A stretch of 64,000 bases of DNA from Pelagibacteraceae bacterium AG-390-L03 (lineage in GTDB: Bacteria; Pseudomonadota; Alphaproteobacteria; Pelagibacterales; Pelagibacteraceae), in NCBI GenBank assembly GCA_003279685.1, contig QCHA01000004.1, positions 20,429 to 84,428 of the forward strand, given 5' to 3'. The translations under genes and the position numbers were made by a program. Within the stretch, counting starts at the first letter, position 1, and every line of letters begins with the position of its first letter. Shown piece by piece: positions 17,272 to 25,770 of this stretch. Below the pieces are notes generated by a model that saw only the letters and a program-made list of their open reading frames with translations, had not been told where the DNA came from and searched no databases.

Positions 17272-18375
17272 TTGAGTCTAATTAAACCATTTAGCGGAAT
17301 AAGACCCAAAAAAAAATTTGCAAAACAAGTTACCTCTCCAAACTTAAGTTATATTGATAATTACAAACAAACCAAAAAATTAAATTTTCTTAATATATTA
17401 AATACTCCAAATATAAATAAATCAAAAAAAATGCTTCAAAATCTTAGTGATAAGGGCATTATTCAACAAGACCGATCAACTCATTTCTATTTATATCGAA
17501 TTACATACAACAAGAAAAAATTACTTGGGATAATTGGAAAAATGAATTTAGAAAATTATGATGACAAAAAAATATTAGGTCATGAAGAAACCTTTGTCGA
17601 AAGGATTAAAAAAAGAAAAGAGCAATTATTAAAATTTAATAGTCAAATTAGCCCTATATATACTACATATAAGTCTGGCCCAAATTCTTTCAAGAAATTA
17701 AATAATATTTTTAAATATAAGCCAGATTATAATTTTAAATCAGAGGATAAGTGTAGGCATGAACTATGGGTTGTTAAAAAAGTAAATGTAGAAAAATTAC
17801 TTAAAAATTATCTTAAAAATATTAAAAAAATATACATATGTGATGGACACCATCGGATCCAGGCCATGTTAAAAAGTAAAAAAAAAATTGCCCCTATGAT
17901 AATTGCTTTTCCTGACAACCAGGTAAATATACTCGATTACAATAGAGTAATAAAAACTAGCTTGAAATTTGAAAAAATTAAAAAAATAATTTCAAAAAAC
18001 TTCTCTTTAAATATCTCTAAAAAGAATAATAAACTTAAACAAAACCAAATTGAAATGTACGTAAATAAAAAATGGCATACACTTCAGCTATTCAAGCAAT
18101 CAAAGGAATTGGATGTAACTATATTGAGGAAATTAATATTAAATAAAATATTAAAAAATAAAAAAAATATAAAATTCGTATCAGGTTTTAAAGGTAAAAA
18201 AGTCTTAGAAAATTTTGTAAACTCTAAAAAATATGATTTAGCATTCAGATTATATCCTACCAATATTTTGGATGTTTTGGCTTATGCTGATAAGAAAAAA
18301 TATATGCCACAAAAATCTACATGGTTTCATCCAAAACCACTTGATGGTTTGATTTCCTCCAGAATTATTTATTAA
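17272..18375 (+). CDS. DUF1015 family protein (possible free-serine kinase)
   Basis: A 367-residue protein opening IKPFSGIRPKKKFAK, the family hallmark (KPFxGxRP), and carrying YICDGHHRIQAMLKSKK near residues 193-209; DGHHR is the invariant motif of DUF1015/SerK-like proteins. Some family members have been described as free L-serine kinases; that function here is family inference. Lys content is very high. Start is a TTG at 17272, chosen because the conserved motif begins at residue 5 and there is no upstream ATG. It follows the TrpB2 gene by 9 bases; both could act on serine. Overlaps mtnA convergently by 11 bases. Confidence 0.8.
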   Translation: MSLIKPFSGIRPKKKFAKQVTSPNLSYIDNYKQTKKLNFLNILNTPNINKSKKMLQNLSDKGIIQQDRSTHFYLYRITYNKKKLLGIIGKMNLENYDDKKILGHEETFVERIKKRKEQLLKFNSQISPIYTTYKSGPNSFKKLNNIFKYKPDYNFKSEDKCRHELWVVKKVNVEKLLKNYLKNIKKIYICDGHHRIQAMLKSKKKIAPMIIAFPDNQVNILDYNRVIKTSLKFEKIKKIISKNFSLNISKKNNKLKQNQIEMYVNKKWHTLQLFKQSKELDVTILRKLILNKILKNKKNIKFVSGFKGKKVLENFVNSKKYDLAFRLYPTNILDVLAYADKKKYMPQKSTWFHPKPLDGLISSRIIY

Positions 18376-19438
18376 ATAATTCCTTTAAACCATTATATGA
18401 TGCTTCACAAATCCCTTTTTCTGTAATTAAATTAGTAACGTATTTTGCTGGTGTCACATCAAATGCTAAATTCATTGCCTTACTTTTATTTGGATAAATT
18501 AAAACTTTTTTAATTTGATTATTTTCGTCAACACCTTCCACATGAGATAATTCCTCAGAATTTCTTTCCTCGATTGGAATATCTTTTGAGTCTTTAATAT
18601 CCCAATCTATTGTAGAGCTCGGAAGTGCAACATAAAAAGGAATATTATTATCATGTGCAGCTAATGCTTTTAGATAAGTTCCAATTTTATTACAAACATC
18701 TCCATTTGATAAAGTTCTATCAGTCCCAACTATACACATATCAACCTCACCTCTTTGCATTAAAATGCCGCCTGTGTTATCAGCAATTATAGTATTTGGT
18801 ATTTGCTCTTCATTTAACTCATATGAAGTTAAATTTGCACCTTGATTTCTTGGCCTTGTTTCGTCTACCCAAACATGAACAGGAATACCTTTTTTGTGTG
18901 CATGATAAATTGGTGATGTAGCTGTCCCCCAATTAATAGTTGCTAACCATCCTGCATTACAATGGGTTAAAATATTAACTGTATTTTTTTTTTTATTATA
19001 AATTTCTTCAATTAGTTGTAACCCATTAATTCCAATGTTTTCACAAAACTTTTCATCTTCATCACACATTTCTTTAGCTTCTTTTAAAGCATTATCTAAG
19101 ACTTGATCACTATTAATTCCTTCTAACTTTTTAATCATACGATCTACTGCCCATTTTAAATTTATAGCTGTAGGTCTTGCTTGAATTAATTCTTCTGCAC
19201 TTTTTTTTATAAATTCAGGATCATTGCTTTCCTGAATTGCCAGTGCTATTCCATACGCTGCTGTACCACCAATCAATGGTGCTCCTCTTACTTCCATTAC
19301 TTTAATGGCATTAATTGCATCTTTTACTGTTTTAAGTTCTTTAATTATAAATTGATGAGGAAGTTTTGTTTGGTCAATAATTTTTACAACATTATTTTCA
19401 AACCAAATTGTACGATATTTTTTACCTTGTATTTTCAT
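18365..19438 (-). CDS. mtnA: 5-methylthioribose-1-phosphate isomerase
   Basis: A 357-residue aldose-ketose isomerase of the eIF2B-like family. The catalytic Cys is in LTHCNAGWLATINWG and the Asp in CIVGTDRTLSNGD; MEVRGAPLIGGTAAYG is the N-terminal substrate loop. It converts methylthioribose-1-phosphate to methylthioribulose-1-phosphate in MTA salvage, between MtnP (20351-21223) and the aldolase at 15209. Full length for the family. Separated by one base from the secreted hydrolase gene, so all three (mtnP, hydrolase, mtnA) look co-transcribed on the reverse strand. Confidence 0.95.
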   Translation of the reverse strand: MKIQGKKYRTIWFENNVVKIIDQTKLPHQFIIKELKTVKDAINAIKVMEVRGAPLIGGTAAYGIALAIQESNDPEFIKKSAEELIQARPTAINLKWAVDRMIKKLEGINSDQVLDNALKEAKEMCDEDEKFCENIGINGLQLIEEIYNKKKNTVNILTHCNAGWLATINWGTATSPIYHAHKKGIPVHVWVDETRPRNQGANLTSYELNEEQIPNTIIADNTGGILMQRGEVDMCIVGTDRTLSNGDVCNKIGTYLKALAAHDNNIPFYVALPSSTIDWDIKDSKDIPIEERNSEELSHVEGVDENNQIKKVLIYPNKSKAMNLAFDVTPAKYVTNLITEKGICEASYNGLKELFNK

Positions 19439-19439
19439 A

Positions 19440-20354
19440 TTAATAAATTTGTTCTAAAAATTTAATCAAATTATTTTCGTTTGATTGTTTCTCTGCAAAG
19501 CATTTGGTTAAAGGTATTCCATGATGTTTGCCAAAAATCAATTTTGCTTTACAATCAGATTTACTAATATCTTTATACACAACAGTATTTAAATTTAAAA
19601 AAGAGAGAGTTTTAGAAGTTTCCCAACCATCTTTATCGTGCACATAAATTATCGTGTTGTTCAAATTTTTTAAATCTATTTGATTGACACCATAAGTTCT
19701 CACAAGTTCCCAGAATTTCCATTCTCTTCTATTTTTTAATTTTCCAGAAAATGCTGGGTTAATTGCAATAGTGCCTGAGATTTTATTTGGAAATTTAGAT
19801 TTTAAAGTAATTGATGCCCAACCTCCTGCAGAATGTCCTGCTAAAATAATATTTTCAAAACCAAGATTAATTAGTTCATCGACTTTATTTATAATAACTT
19901 TTTGTTTTCGAAATTGTTTTGCACCATTAAATTTTATTCTATCAAAGTCATCTTTAATTATTTTTGAAAAATTATCTTTTGATGAATCTTTATAAATATC
20001 ATCCATCTTTCTCCAATGATTTTCAGTCCAGCCTCTTACTCCTGAACAAAGATGATAAATTTTAACTTTAAGATCCTTTATCTTTTTATCATGTAAATTA
20101 AGTATTACTGGAGGAACTTTATTCCATTTTTTGTTACATTTATCCAGAGTTTGCTCACCTTGACTTCCATGAGTATATACAATTAAAATTATATTTTTTT
20201 TATCTGATAAATTTTCAATTGGATAAATCTTTCCTGTATTGTTAACAAAACCATTATCTTTTGAGACTTTTTTTAAATCCTTTTCAAATTTTTTATCAGC
20301 AAATGAATTTGTACTTAGTAAAACAAATAGAGTTATAATTAATATTTGTCTCAT
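19440..20354 (-). CDS. Secreted alpha/beta-hydrolase-like protein
   Basis: A 304-residue protein with an 18-residue signal peptide (LFVLLSTNSFADK). The nucleophile elbow is LAGHSAGGWASI, with HGSQGEQ as a possible oxyanion region and a C-terminal FGKHHGIPL that could supply the catalytic His. The same overall plan as the hydrolase at 1-755, including the run of a threonine- or asparagine-His-Gly near residue 65, suggests paralogues. It lies inside the MTA salvage cluster, overlapping mtnP by 4 bases; whether it takes part in it is unknown. Confidence 0.75.
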   Translation of the reverse strand: MRQILIITLFVLLSTNSFADKKFEKDLKKVSKDNGFVNNTGKIYPIENLSDKKNIILIVYTHGSQGEQTLDKCNKKWNKVPPVILNLHDKKIKDLKVKIYHLCSGVRGWTENHWRKMDDIYKDSSKDNFSKIIKDDFDRIKFNGAKQFRKQKVIINKVDELINLGFENIILAGHSAGGWASITLKSKFPNKISGTIAINPAFSGKLKNRREWKFWELVRTYGVNQIDLKNLNNTIIYVHDKDGWETSKTLSFLNLNTVVYKDISKSDCKAKLIFGKHHGIPLTKCFAEKQSNENNLIKFLEQIY

Positions 20355-21223
20355 TTATTAAGAACTCTACCAGCTACTGTTTTAAGTTTATCTATTGTTT
20401 TTTGAGTTCTTTTTTCTGGAGCAGTTATTATTGCTACGTCTAAACAATTATTAGTTGGATCATTTGGATCTATATGATTTTCAAAATTATCAATTAAATT
20501 TTTAATCATCACTTTTGCTTTTTTTGCATTTCCTAACAAAACTTTTATTACTTGTTGAACATCAACGTTTTCATGATCTGGATGCCAACAATCAAAATCA
20601 GTCACCATTGATACTGACGCATATCTAATTTCTGCTTCTCTAGCGAGTTTTGCTTCAGGCATGTTTGTCATTCCAATTACATCTGCTTTCCATGATCTAT
20701 ATAAATTAGACTCTGCAAGTGTAGAAAATTGTGGACCTTCCATTACAACGTATGTTCCATTTCTCTGGTAATCTATATTTGATTTTTTAATTGCTTCCTC
20801 ACAAGCATTCATCAATCCATTTGAAGTTGGATGAGCCATTGAAACATGAGCTACAATTTCTTCATCAAAAAAAGTTTTTGTTCTTGCAAAAGTTCTATCA
20901 ATAAATTGATCTACAATAACAAATTTTCCTGGGGAAAGATCCTCTTTAAGTGATCCTACAGCTGAAATAGAAACAATATCAGTAACTCCTAGTTGTTTGA
21001 GTGTATCTATATTCGCTCTAAAATTAATATTGGAGGGAGAAACAAAGTGTCCCCTTCCATGTCTTGGTAAAAAGTAAACTTCTTTATTGTTGTAGTATGT
21101 TTTTAAAATTTGATCTGACGGTTTTCCCCATGGAGTATTTAAATCAAGTAACTCTCTACCACTAAACTCTTCAATATCATAAAGACCACTTCCACCAATT
21201 ATTGCTAATTTATTTGTTGTCAT
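20351..21223 (-). CDS. mtnP: S-methyl-5'-thioadenosine phosphorylase
   Basis: A 290-residue purine nucleoside phosphorylase-fold enzyme. Motifs: AIIGGSGLYDIEEF at the start, FLPRHGRGHFVSPSNINFRAN (phosphate site), and YVVMEGPQFSTLAES with VIGMTNMPEAKLAREAEIRYASVSMVTDFD, the MTAP-specific region. It splits methylthioadenosine into adenine and methylthioribose-1-phosphate. Adenine would go to Apt, encoded 41 bases away on the other strand. It overlaps the hydrolase gene downstream by 4 bases. Confidence 0.95.
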   Translation of the reverse strand: MTTNKLAIIGGSGLYDIEEFSGRELLDLNTPWGKPSDQILKTYYNNKEVYFLPRHGRGHFVSPSNINFRANIDTLKQLGVTDIVSISAVGSLKEDLSPGKFVIVDQFIDRTFARTKTFFDEEIVAHVSMAHPTSNGLMNACEEAIKKSNIDYQRNGTYVVMEGPQFSTLAESNLYRSWKADVIGMTNMPEAKLAREAEIRYASVSMVTDFDCWHPDHENVDVQQVIKVLLGNAKKAKVMIKNLIDNFENHIDPNDPTNNCLDVAIITAPEKRTQKTIDKLKTVAGRVLNK

Positions 21224-21264
21224 AATTAAAAATATAATTATTTATACTTTTATATTTAACTATT

Positions 21265-21792
21265 ATGAATTTGAAAGATTATATTAGATCTATCCCAGAT
21301 TATCCAAAAAAAGGGATTTTATTTAGAGACATTACTACCTTAATAAAGGATGAAAATGCTTTTTCTGAAACTATTAACCAAATAGTTGAAAGATCAAAAA
21401 AATATAATTTTACAAAAATTGCAGCAATAGAGTCACGGGGTTTTGTGTTTGCTTCAGCAGTTTCTTATATTTTAAAAAAACCATTTATAATGCTAAGAAA
21501 AAAAAATAAATTACCTACAGATGTTCACTCTATTGATTTTGAACTTGAATATGGGACAGCTACGATCGAAGTGCACAAAGATTCTTTAGATGAAAATGAT
21601 AAAGTCCTAATTATAGACGACTTAATTGCAACAGGTGGCACTGCAGAAGCTGCTGCAAAACTGGTTGAAATTTCAAAGAGTAGAGTTGCTGCATTTGTTT
21701 TTGTAATAAACTTATTTGACTTAGGTGGATCTGATAATTTAATTAAAAACAATTATAAAGTTGAAAATCTAATAGATTTTCCAGGACATTAA
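21265..21792 (+). CDS. apt: Adenine phosphoribosyltransferase
   Basis: A 175-residue type I phosphoribosyltransferase. The PRPP-binding loop is VLIIDDLIATGGTAEAA and the N-terminal adenine-binding segment is RSIPDYPKKGILFRDITTL. It makes AMP from adenine and PRPP in the cytoplasm. Divergent from mtnP by 41 bases, a placement that fits recycling of the adenine made by MtnP. The stop lies one base from the 3' end of a tRNA gene on the other strand. Confidence 0.95.
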   Translation: MNLKDYIRSIPDYPKKGILFRDITTLIKDENAFSETINQIVERSKKYNFTKIAAIESRGFVFASAVSYILKKPFIMLRKKNKLPTDVHSIDFELEYGTATIEVHKDSLDENDKVLIIDDLIATGGTAEAAAKLVEISKSRVAAFVFVINLFDLGGSDNLIKNNYKVENLIDFPGH

Positions 21793-21793
21793 T

Positions 21794-21870
21794 TGGTAGC
21801 GGGAAGTGGGATCGAACCACTGACCTCAGGCTTATGAGTCCTGCGCTCTAACCAACTGAGCTACCCCGCC
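21794..21870 (-). tRNA. tRNA-Met (anticodon CAT), CCA encoded
   Basis: A 77-base cloverleaf: acceptor GGCGGGG with TCCCGCT, discriminator A and encoded CCA; D arm TAGCTCAGTTGGTTAGAGC; anticodon loop CTCATAA; T arm AGTGGTTCGATCCCACT. CAT anticodon gives elongator Met or, if lysidine-modified, Ile2; initiator is unlikely because the G1-U72 acceptor pair and A11-type D stem do not look initiator-like. The anticodon stem CAGGA/GCCTG has an A-G mismatch at its loop-proximal pair (31-39), which is unusual. G-U pairs close both ends of the acceptor stem. Confidence 0.9.
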
Positions 21871-21971
21871 AAATAATTATCGTTGATTTATAATAGATTT
21901 TATTTTGAGTGCAATCAAGTATTTGCCTTATTTTACTTCTTACTATGTTAGATATTGAGTCTTTAACATTC

Positions 21972-22181
21972 TTAAATTAAGAAAAAAAAACATACTAAAC
22001 TTGTAGCTAATATTAATAAAGATGAAAAAATAATTCTTTTTTTAAATTCAGTTTTTTTTGAATGTCTTACTCTATTAAGAAGTATATTTACGTCTGTTGT
22101 TTTTACTTTATCGGTTACAGTACTTTTGTTTTTGGTTGGTGATACTTCAAAAAGATTTATTTCTCTAGGGTCTTTTTTCAT
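21972..22181 (-). CDS. Small tail-anchored membrane protein, hypothetical
   Basis: A 69-residue protein: a hydrophilic, Lys-rich N-terminal 48 residues followed by one hydrophobic helix (IIFSSLLILATSLVCFFFLI) that ends the protein. This is a tail-anchored layout, with the soluble part in the cytoplasm. I do not recognise the family. It sits between the tRNA and the TauE-like exporter gene in a 350-base space otherwise without genes. Composition is like its neighbours, which supports a real gene, but no homologue is known to me. Confidence 0.55.
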   Translation of the reverse strand: MKKDPREINLFEVSPTKNKSTVTDKVKTTDVNILLNRVRHSKKTEFKKRIIFSSLLILATSLVCFFFLI

Positions 22182-22229
22182 ATCTTTATTTAATCAGCTA
22201 TTTGTAAAAATAACAAATAAATAATTTAT

Positions 22230-23309
22230 TTAAGACTTAAGGAGAATTTTCTTTTTAAAATTTGAGATGAAACGCCTTATAAATGCTGCAGCAATACCTA
22301 AAAATATTGCAAACATAATTGAAAACAACCCATAAAAAAATGGCATGTCATTTGAAAATTCTTGAATAAATTTTGAGAAAAAGTTTAAATCTAAATAAGA
22401 TACGCTTGATATTTCTGTTGTAGAATGTTCGGCAAAAAAAGTATCATAAGCAATGGCTATACCAACAAGTAAAAGTAAAACAGCTAATAAAGCTTTCAGT
22501 CCAGAACTATCAATTTTTTCTCCAAGTTTTTGTCCTAATTGAACACCTATAATAGATCCAATAACTAACATCACCACTAACATTAAATCTATTGAACCAT
22601 AGTTAAATGAATGTAAAAAAGTAACTATTACACTTACAAAGATTGTTACAAACAAAGAAGTTCCAGGAACTAATCTTGTTGGCATTTTAATAATATAAAT
22701 CATTGCAGGTACCAATATAAAAGCACCACCAATTCCCATAATTGCTGCAATAAATCCTACCAACAAACCTATCAAAATTGGTGTAAATATACTCTCGTAT
22801 AATTTTGATTTTGGAAATCTCATTCTTAGTGGAAGACCATGAATCCAATAGTGAACATGTAATTTTTTTTTAATTACAGTATTTCTTTTAGCTCTATCTA
22901 TTTCTCTGAGACTTTCTACCAACATTAATGTACCAATGATGGCAAGTATATACATATAGGCTAAAGAAATAACTGTATCTATTTTTCCTATACCTTTAAA
23001 ATATGTAAAAGTATAAATCCCTAAAGCAGTACCAATTGTTCCACCAATAACAATCATGAAACCCATTTTGTAATCTAAAGTATTTTTTAAATAATGAGTT
23101 GTAGATCCTGAAACAGATGTGGCTAAAATGTTATTGGCTTCATTTGCAACGGCATACGCTGGTGGTACACCTAAAAAAATCAGAAACGGTGTCATTAAAA
23201 AACCACCTCCTACACCAAACAAACCAGAAAGCACTCCAACAATTGCACTTAATAAGAGTATTTCTACAGGATTAACAAAGACTTGTGCTATGGGTAAAAA
23301 TACTTCCAT
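22230..23309 (-). CDS. TauE/SafE family sulfite/organosulfonate exporter-like membrane protein
   Basis: A 359-residue inner-membrane protein with about eight to nine helices in two TauE repeats: VGVLSGLFGVGGGFLMTPFLIFLGVPP at the start and LLVGFIAAIMGIGGAFILVPAMIYI in the second half, the GxGG(G/A)F motif in each. The family exports sulfite, sulfoacetate or related anions. It is encoded next to APS reductase genes, which supports sulfite as the ligand. A 44-residue membrane protein and a U-tailed hairpin precede it. Confidence 0.88.
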   Translation of the reverse strand: MEVFLPIAQVFVNPVEILLLSAIVGVLSGLFGVGGGFLMTPFLIFLGVPPAYAVANEANNILATSVSGSTTHYLKNTLDYKMGFMIVIGGTIGTALGIYTFTYFKGIGKIDTVISLAYMYILAIIGTLMLVESLREIDRAKRNTVIKKKLHVHYWIHGLPLRMRFPKSKLYESIFTPILIGLLVGFIAAIMGIGGAFILVPAMIYIIKMPTRLVPGTSLFVTIFVSVIVTFLHSFNYGSIDLMLVVMLVIGSIIGVQLGQKLGEKIDSSGLKALLAVLLLLVGIAIAYDTFFAEHSTTEISSVSYLDLNFFSKFIQEFSNDMPFFYGLFSIMFAIFLGIAAAFIRRFISNFKKKILLKS

Positions 23310-23320
23310 AAAATATTTAA

Positions 23321-23340
23321 AAGTTGTTTAAAAACAACTT
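23321..23340 (-). terminator. Intercistronic hairpin with A/T-rich tail
   Basis: On the reverse strand AAGTTGTT, a TTTA loop and AACAACTT form an 8-bp stem, followed by TTAAATATTTT. It overlaps the last bases of the 44-residue gene stop and lies 11 bases before the TauE-like ATG. The tail is only partly U, so it may be a weak terminator or attenuator. Confidence 0.4.
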
Positions 23341-23473
23341 AGTTAAATGTGATAAATGTTCCAATTAATATAACACCCCAATAAGCTGCAAGGCTCATAA
23401 ATATACCTGTTTTTATTATAACAACTTTAAGATCCTTAATTTTATTTATGATTTTTACGTTAGAAAGTAGCAT
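23339..23473 (-). CDS. 44-residue membrane protein, hypothetical
   Basis: Reading the reverse strand from ATG at 23473 gives 44 residues, MLLSNVKIINKIKDLKVV followed by one hydrophobic helix with Trp (MSLAAYWGVILIGTFITF) and a TAA at 23339. The charged amphipathic start and single helix are typical of small subunits or membrane microproteins. It fills the gap between the TauE-like exporter and the 116-residue apr-linked gene, all on one strand. There is no clear ribosome-binding site, which is common here. Function unknown. Confidence 0.55.
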   Translation of the reverse strand: MLLSNVKIINKIKDLKVVIIKTGIFMSLAAYWGVILIGTFITFN

Positions 23474-23539
23474 TTAAACCGTCAATACACCTATGACGAT
23501 AATTGTCAAATAAATACTTAAACTTTGATGAAGTTTTAT

Positions 23540-23890
23540 TTAGTAGATGGTTGCTCCAAAGACCTTAACAACATCATCCTCTACTCCCAAAACAAGTCTA
23601 CCCAAAAACTCACCTGAAATTTCTGTATTAGTTTGTTTTATAAGAACAGTAACATGGATACCTCTTCTAAGGCATCCAAATGGTTCAAAAGTTTCCTTTA
23701 AATTTGTAATTATCTTATTGTTAGCCCATTGTTTTCCTAACTCAACTTCGTTAGCTCCAAAAAGCATCTGTGTTGAAAAATCTTTAGTGAATCCACCATA
23801 ATCCTTTAGATTTGATGATTTAACCAAATTATTCCAGATAGGTTTAGCGACTGCATAAACCTCATCGTCTTTCATTGACAGTATATCCAT
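23540..23890 (-). CDS. Small protein linked to APS reductase genes, hypothetical
   Basis: A 116-residue soluble protein, 20 bases downstream of aprA and on the same strand, so probably part of the apr operon. The middle part is helical (MLFGANEVELGKQWANNKI) and the C-terminal half has beta character ending GRLVLGVEDDVVKVFGATIY. The fold may be SnoaL/NTF2-like, but I cannot confirm it. A single Cys (GCLRRG) is present. No family is recognised; a role in assembling or protecting AprBA is a guess from position only. Confidence 0.65.
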   Translation of the reverse strand: MDILSMKDDEVYAVAKPIWNNLVKSSNLKDYGGFTKDFSTQMLFGANEVELGKQWANNKIITNLKETFEPFGCLRRGIHVTVLIKQTNTEISGEFLGRLVLGVEDDVVKVFGATIY

Positions 23891-23910
23891 GTTATTTTCT
23901 TAAAATTTAA

Positions 23911-25770
23911 TTACGAAGCTTTTTTCTTCTCGTTCTCGTCCACGATATGGTAGACAGGGACTTTCTCCATACTAAACTTACCAGTTTTAGGATCACGTCT
24001 TGAAACTGTTAGACAATGCCAATTGTCATCATCAAGCTTCATATGATCGCCTCTATAGTAGTATCCTGGCCATCTAGTCTCTTCTCTAAACATAGTGTGT
24101 TCTGTTACACACTGAGAAGTTAAAGCTCTGTGTTTTAACTCCCAAGCTCTCATTAACTGATGATAATCTTCAGCACCAACATTTTCAAGATCTTCCTCTA
24201 ACCAAGCTAAAAGCTCCAAACCTCTCTTAAGCATATTAGCATTAGTCATGTAATTAGTGGCTATTCCACCCACATACTCGTCCATTATTCTTTGTAGACG
24301 TTGTAGTCCTTGAATTGGAGAAATATAACTTGGAGAAACCGTTCCTCCAGTTATTTCATTTTGAGCAACCGTGTAAGTTTCAAGTGGTTTATAAACTTTA
24401 GCTTTAAAATCTTCGCATTGTTTATCAGTTACTTTTAAACCTTCAGCTTTTTTATCTTCAATATATTTAACTGCAGCTTTTGCAGCTAATCTACCTTCAG
24501 TAAATGAACCTGATGAAAATTTATGAGCACTTCCACCAACAGTATCACCTGCTCCAAATAATCCATCAATTGTAAGCATTCTGTTATATCCCCAGAAATA
24601 TTCTGGTGGAGATAAATCTTCTGGACCACTTACCCAAGCTCCTGAACATGTAGCATGAGAACCCATTACGTATGGCTCAGATGTTGTTAATTCTGGATTT
24701 GTATATTTTGGATCAATATTTTGAGATGCCCAAACAACTGCTTGACCAACTGTCATACCTAAGAAATTTTCCCATCCAACAGTTTCTAAATGAGGGTCTT
24801 GAAAAGCTTCGGTAGTAACCATGTGAATTGGTCCACCCCCGGCCATAGTTTCTTGAATAAATGCATGATTTCTCAAACAAGTTGGAGTTGGGTGATGATC
24901 AATATATTCACCAACAAGCTCTTTTGTTTGATCATACCATTTTTTTTCATAGTTTTCACCATTGGCATTTTGAGTGTAAGTTTTTAAGTGTAGGAAATAT
25001 GCGCCAACAGGACCATATCCATCTTTAAATCTGCATAACACAATTCTATTTTCCATTTGTGTCATTTTAGCTCCAGCTGCAATCGGTAAAGCATAAGCTG
25101 AACCATTACTCCAAGGTGCATACCAAGTTCTTCCCATTCCTTCACCAACTGCTCTTGGTTTGAAAATGTGAGAAGCTCCACCAGCTGCAACTATAACAGC
25201 TTTTGCTCTAAACACATGGAAGTCACCAGTTCTCATATTAAATCCAACAGCACCGCCTACTCTGTTTTCTTGAGACTCATCCATTAATAAATGAGTAATC
25301 ATAATTCTATTATAAATTTTATCGGCTGATTTTTTTGCAGCTTCTGCAACAATTGGCTTATAGCTTTCTCCATGAATCATTATCTGCCATTTACCTTCTC
25401 TAAGATATCTGCCAGTCTCTTCATTTTTCATCATTGGAAGACCCCATTCATCAAACATGTGAACAGTTGAGTCAACGTGACGAGCCATATCGTAACCTAA
25501 ATCTTCTCTAACCATTCCCATTAAATCATTTCTTGCGTATCTTACGTGGTCTTCAGGTTGGTTTTCACCCCACTGCATTCCCATGTAACAGTTGATCGCA
25601 TAAAGACCTTGAGCAACGGCTCCACTTCTATCAATATTTGCTTTTTCAACACAAATAATTTTCATATCTCTGCCCCAGTGTCTAGCTTCAAAAGTAGCAC
25701 CAGTTCCTGCCATACCACCACCAACAACTAGTACATCGCAATCTTCGTAATGTGTTTTATGCTTAGCCAT
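23911..25770 (-). CDS. aprA: Adenylylsulfate (APS) reductase, alpha subunit
   Basis: A 619-residue flavoprotein of the fumarate-reductase family. FAD site: CDVLVVGGGMAGTGATFEA at residues 12-30, with AVIVAAGGASHIFKPRAVGEG; the substrate-side RGDHMKLDDDNWHCL and FAGAGD-equivalent GLFGAGDTVGG are present. It reduces APS to sulfite and AMP, or in oxidising bacteria runs in reverse to make APS from sulfite. The ATG overlaps the aprB stop (TAATG). No sat (ATP sulfurylase) or sulfate-reduction genes are in the window, so the oxidative direction for detoxifying sulfite is likelier, in line with what is reported for SAR11. Confidence 0.95.
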   Translation of the reverse strand: MAKHKTHYEDCDVLVVGGGMAGTGATFEARHWGRDMKIICVEKANIDRSGAVAQGLYAINCYMGMQWGENQPEDHVRYARNDLMGMVREDLGYDMARHVDSTVHMFDEWGLPMMKNEETGRYLREGKWQIMIHGESYKPIVAEAAKKSADKIYNRIMITHLLMDESQENRVGGAVGFNMRTGDFHVFRAKAVIVAAGGASHIFKPRAVGEGMGRTWYAPWSNGSAYALPIAAGAKMTQMENRIVLCRFKDGYGPVGAYFLHLKTYTQNANGENYEKKWYDQTKELVGEYIDHHPTPTCLRNHAFIQETMAGGGPIHMVTTEAFQDPHLETVGWENFLGMTVGQAVVWASQNIDPKYTNPELTTSEPYVMGSHATCSGAWVSGPEDLSPPEYFWGYNRMLTIDGLFGAGDTVGGSAHKFSSGSFTEGRLAAKAAVKYIEDKKAEGLKVTDKQCEDFKAKVYKPLETYTVAQNEITGGTVSPSYISPIQGLQRLQRIMDEYVGGIATNYMTNANMLKRGLELLAWLEEDLENVGAEDYHQLMRAWELKHRALTSQCVTEHTMFREETRWPGYYYRGDHMKLDDDNWHCLTVSRRDPKTGKFSMEKVPVYHIVDENEKKKAS

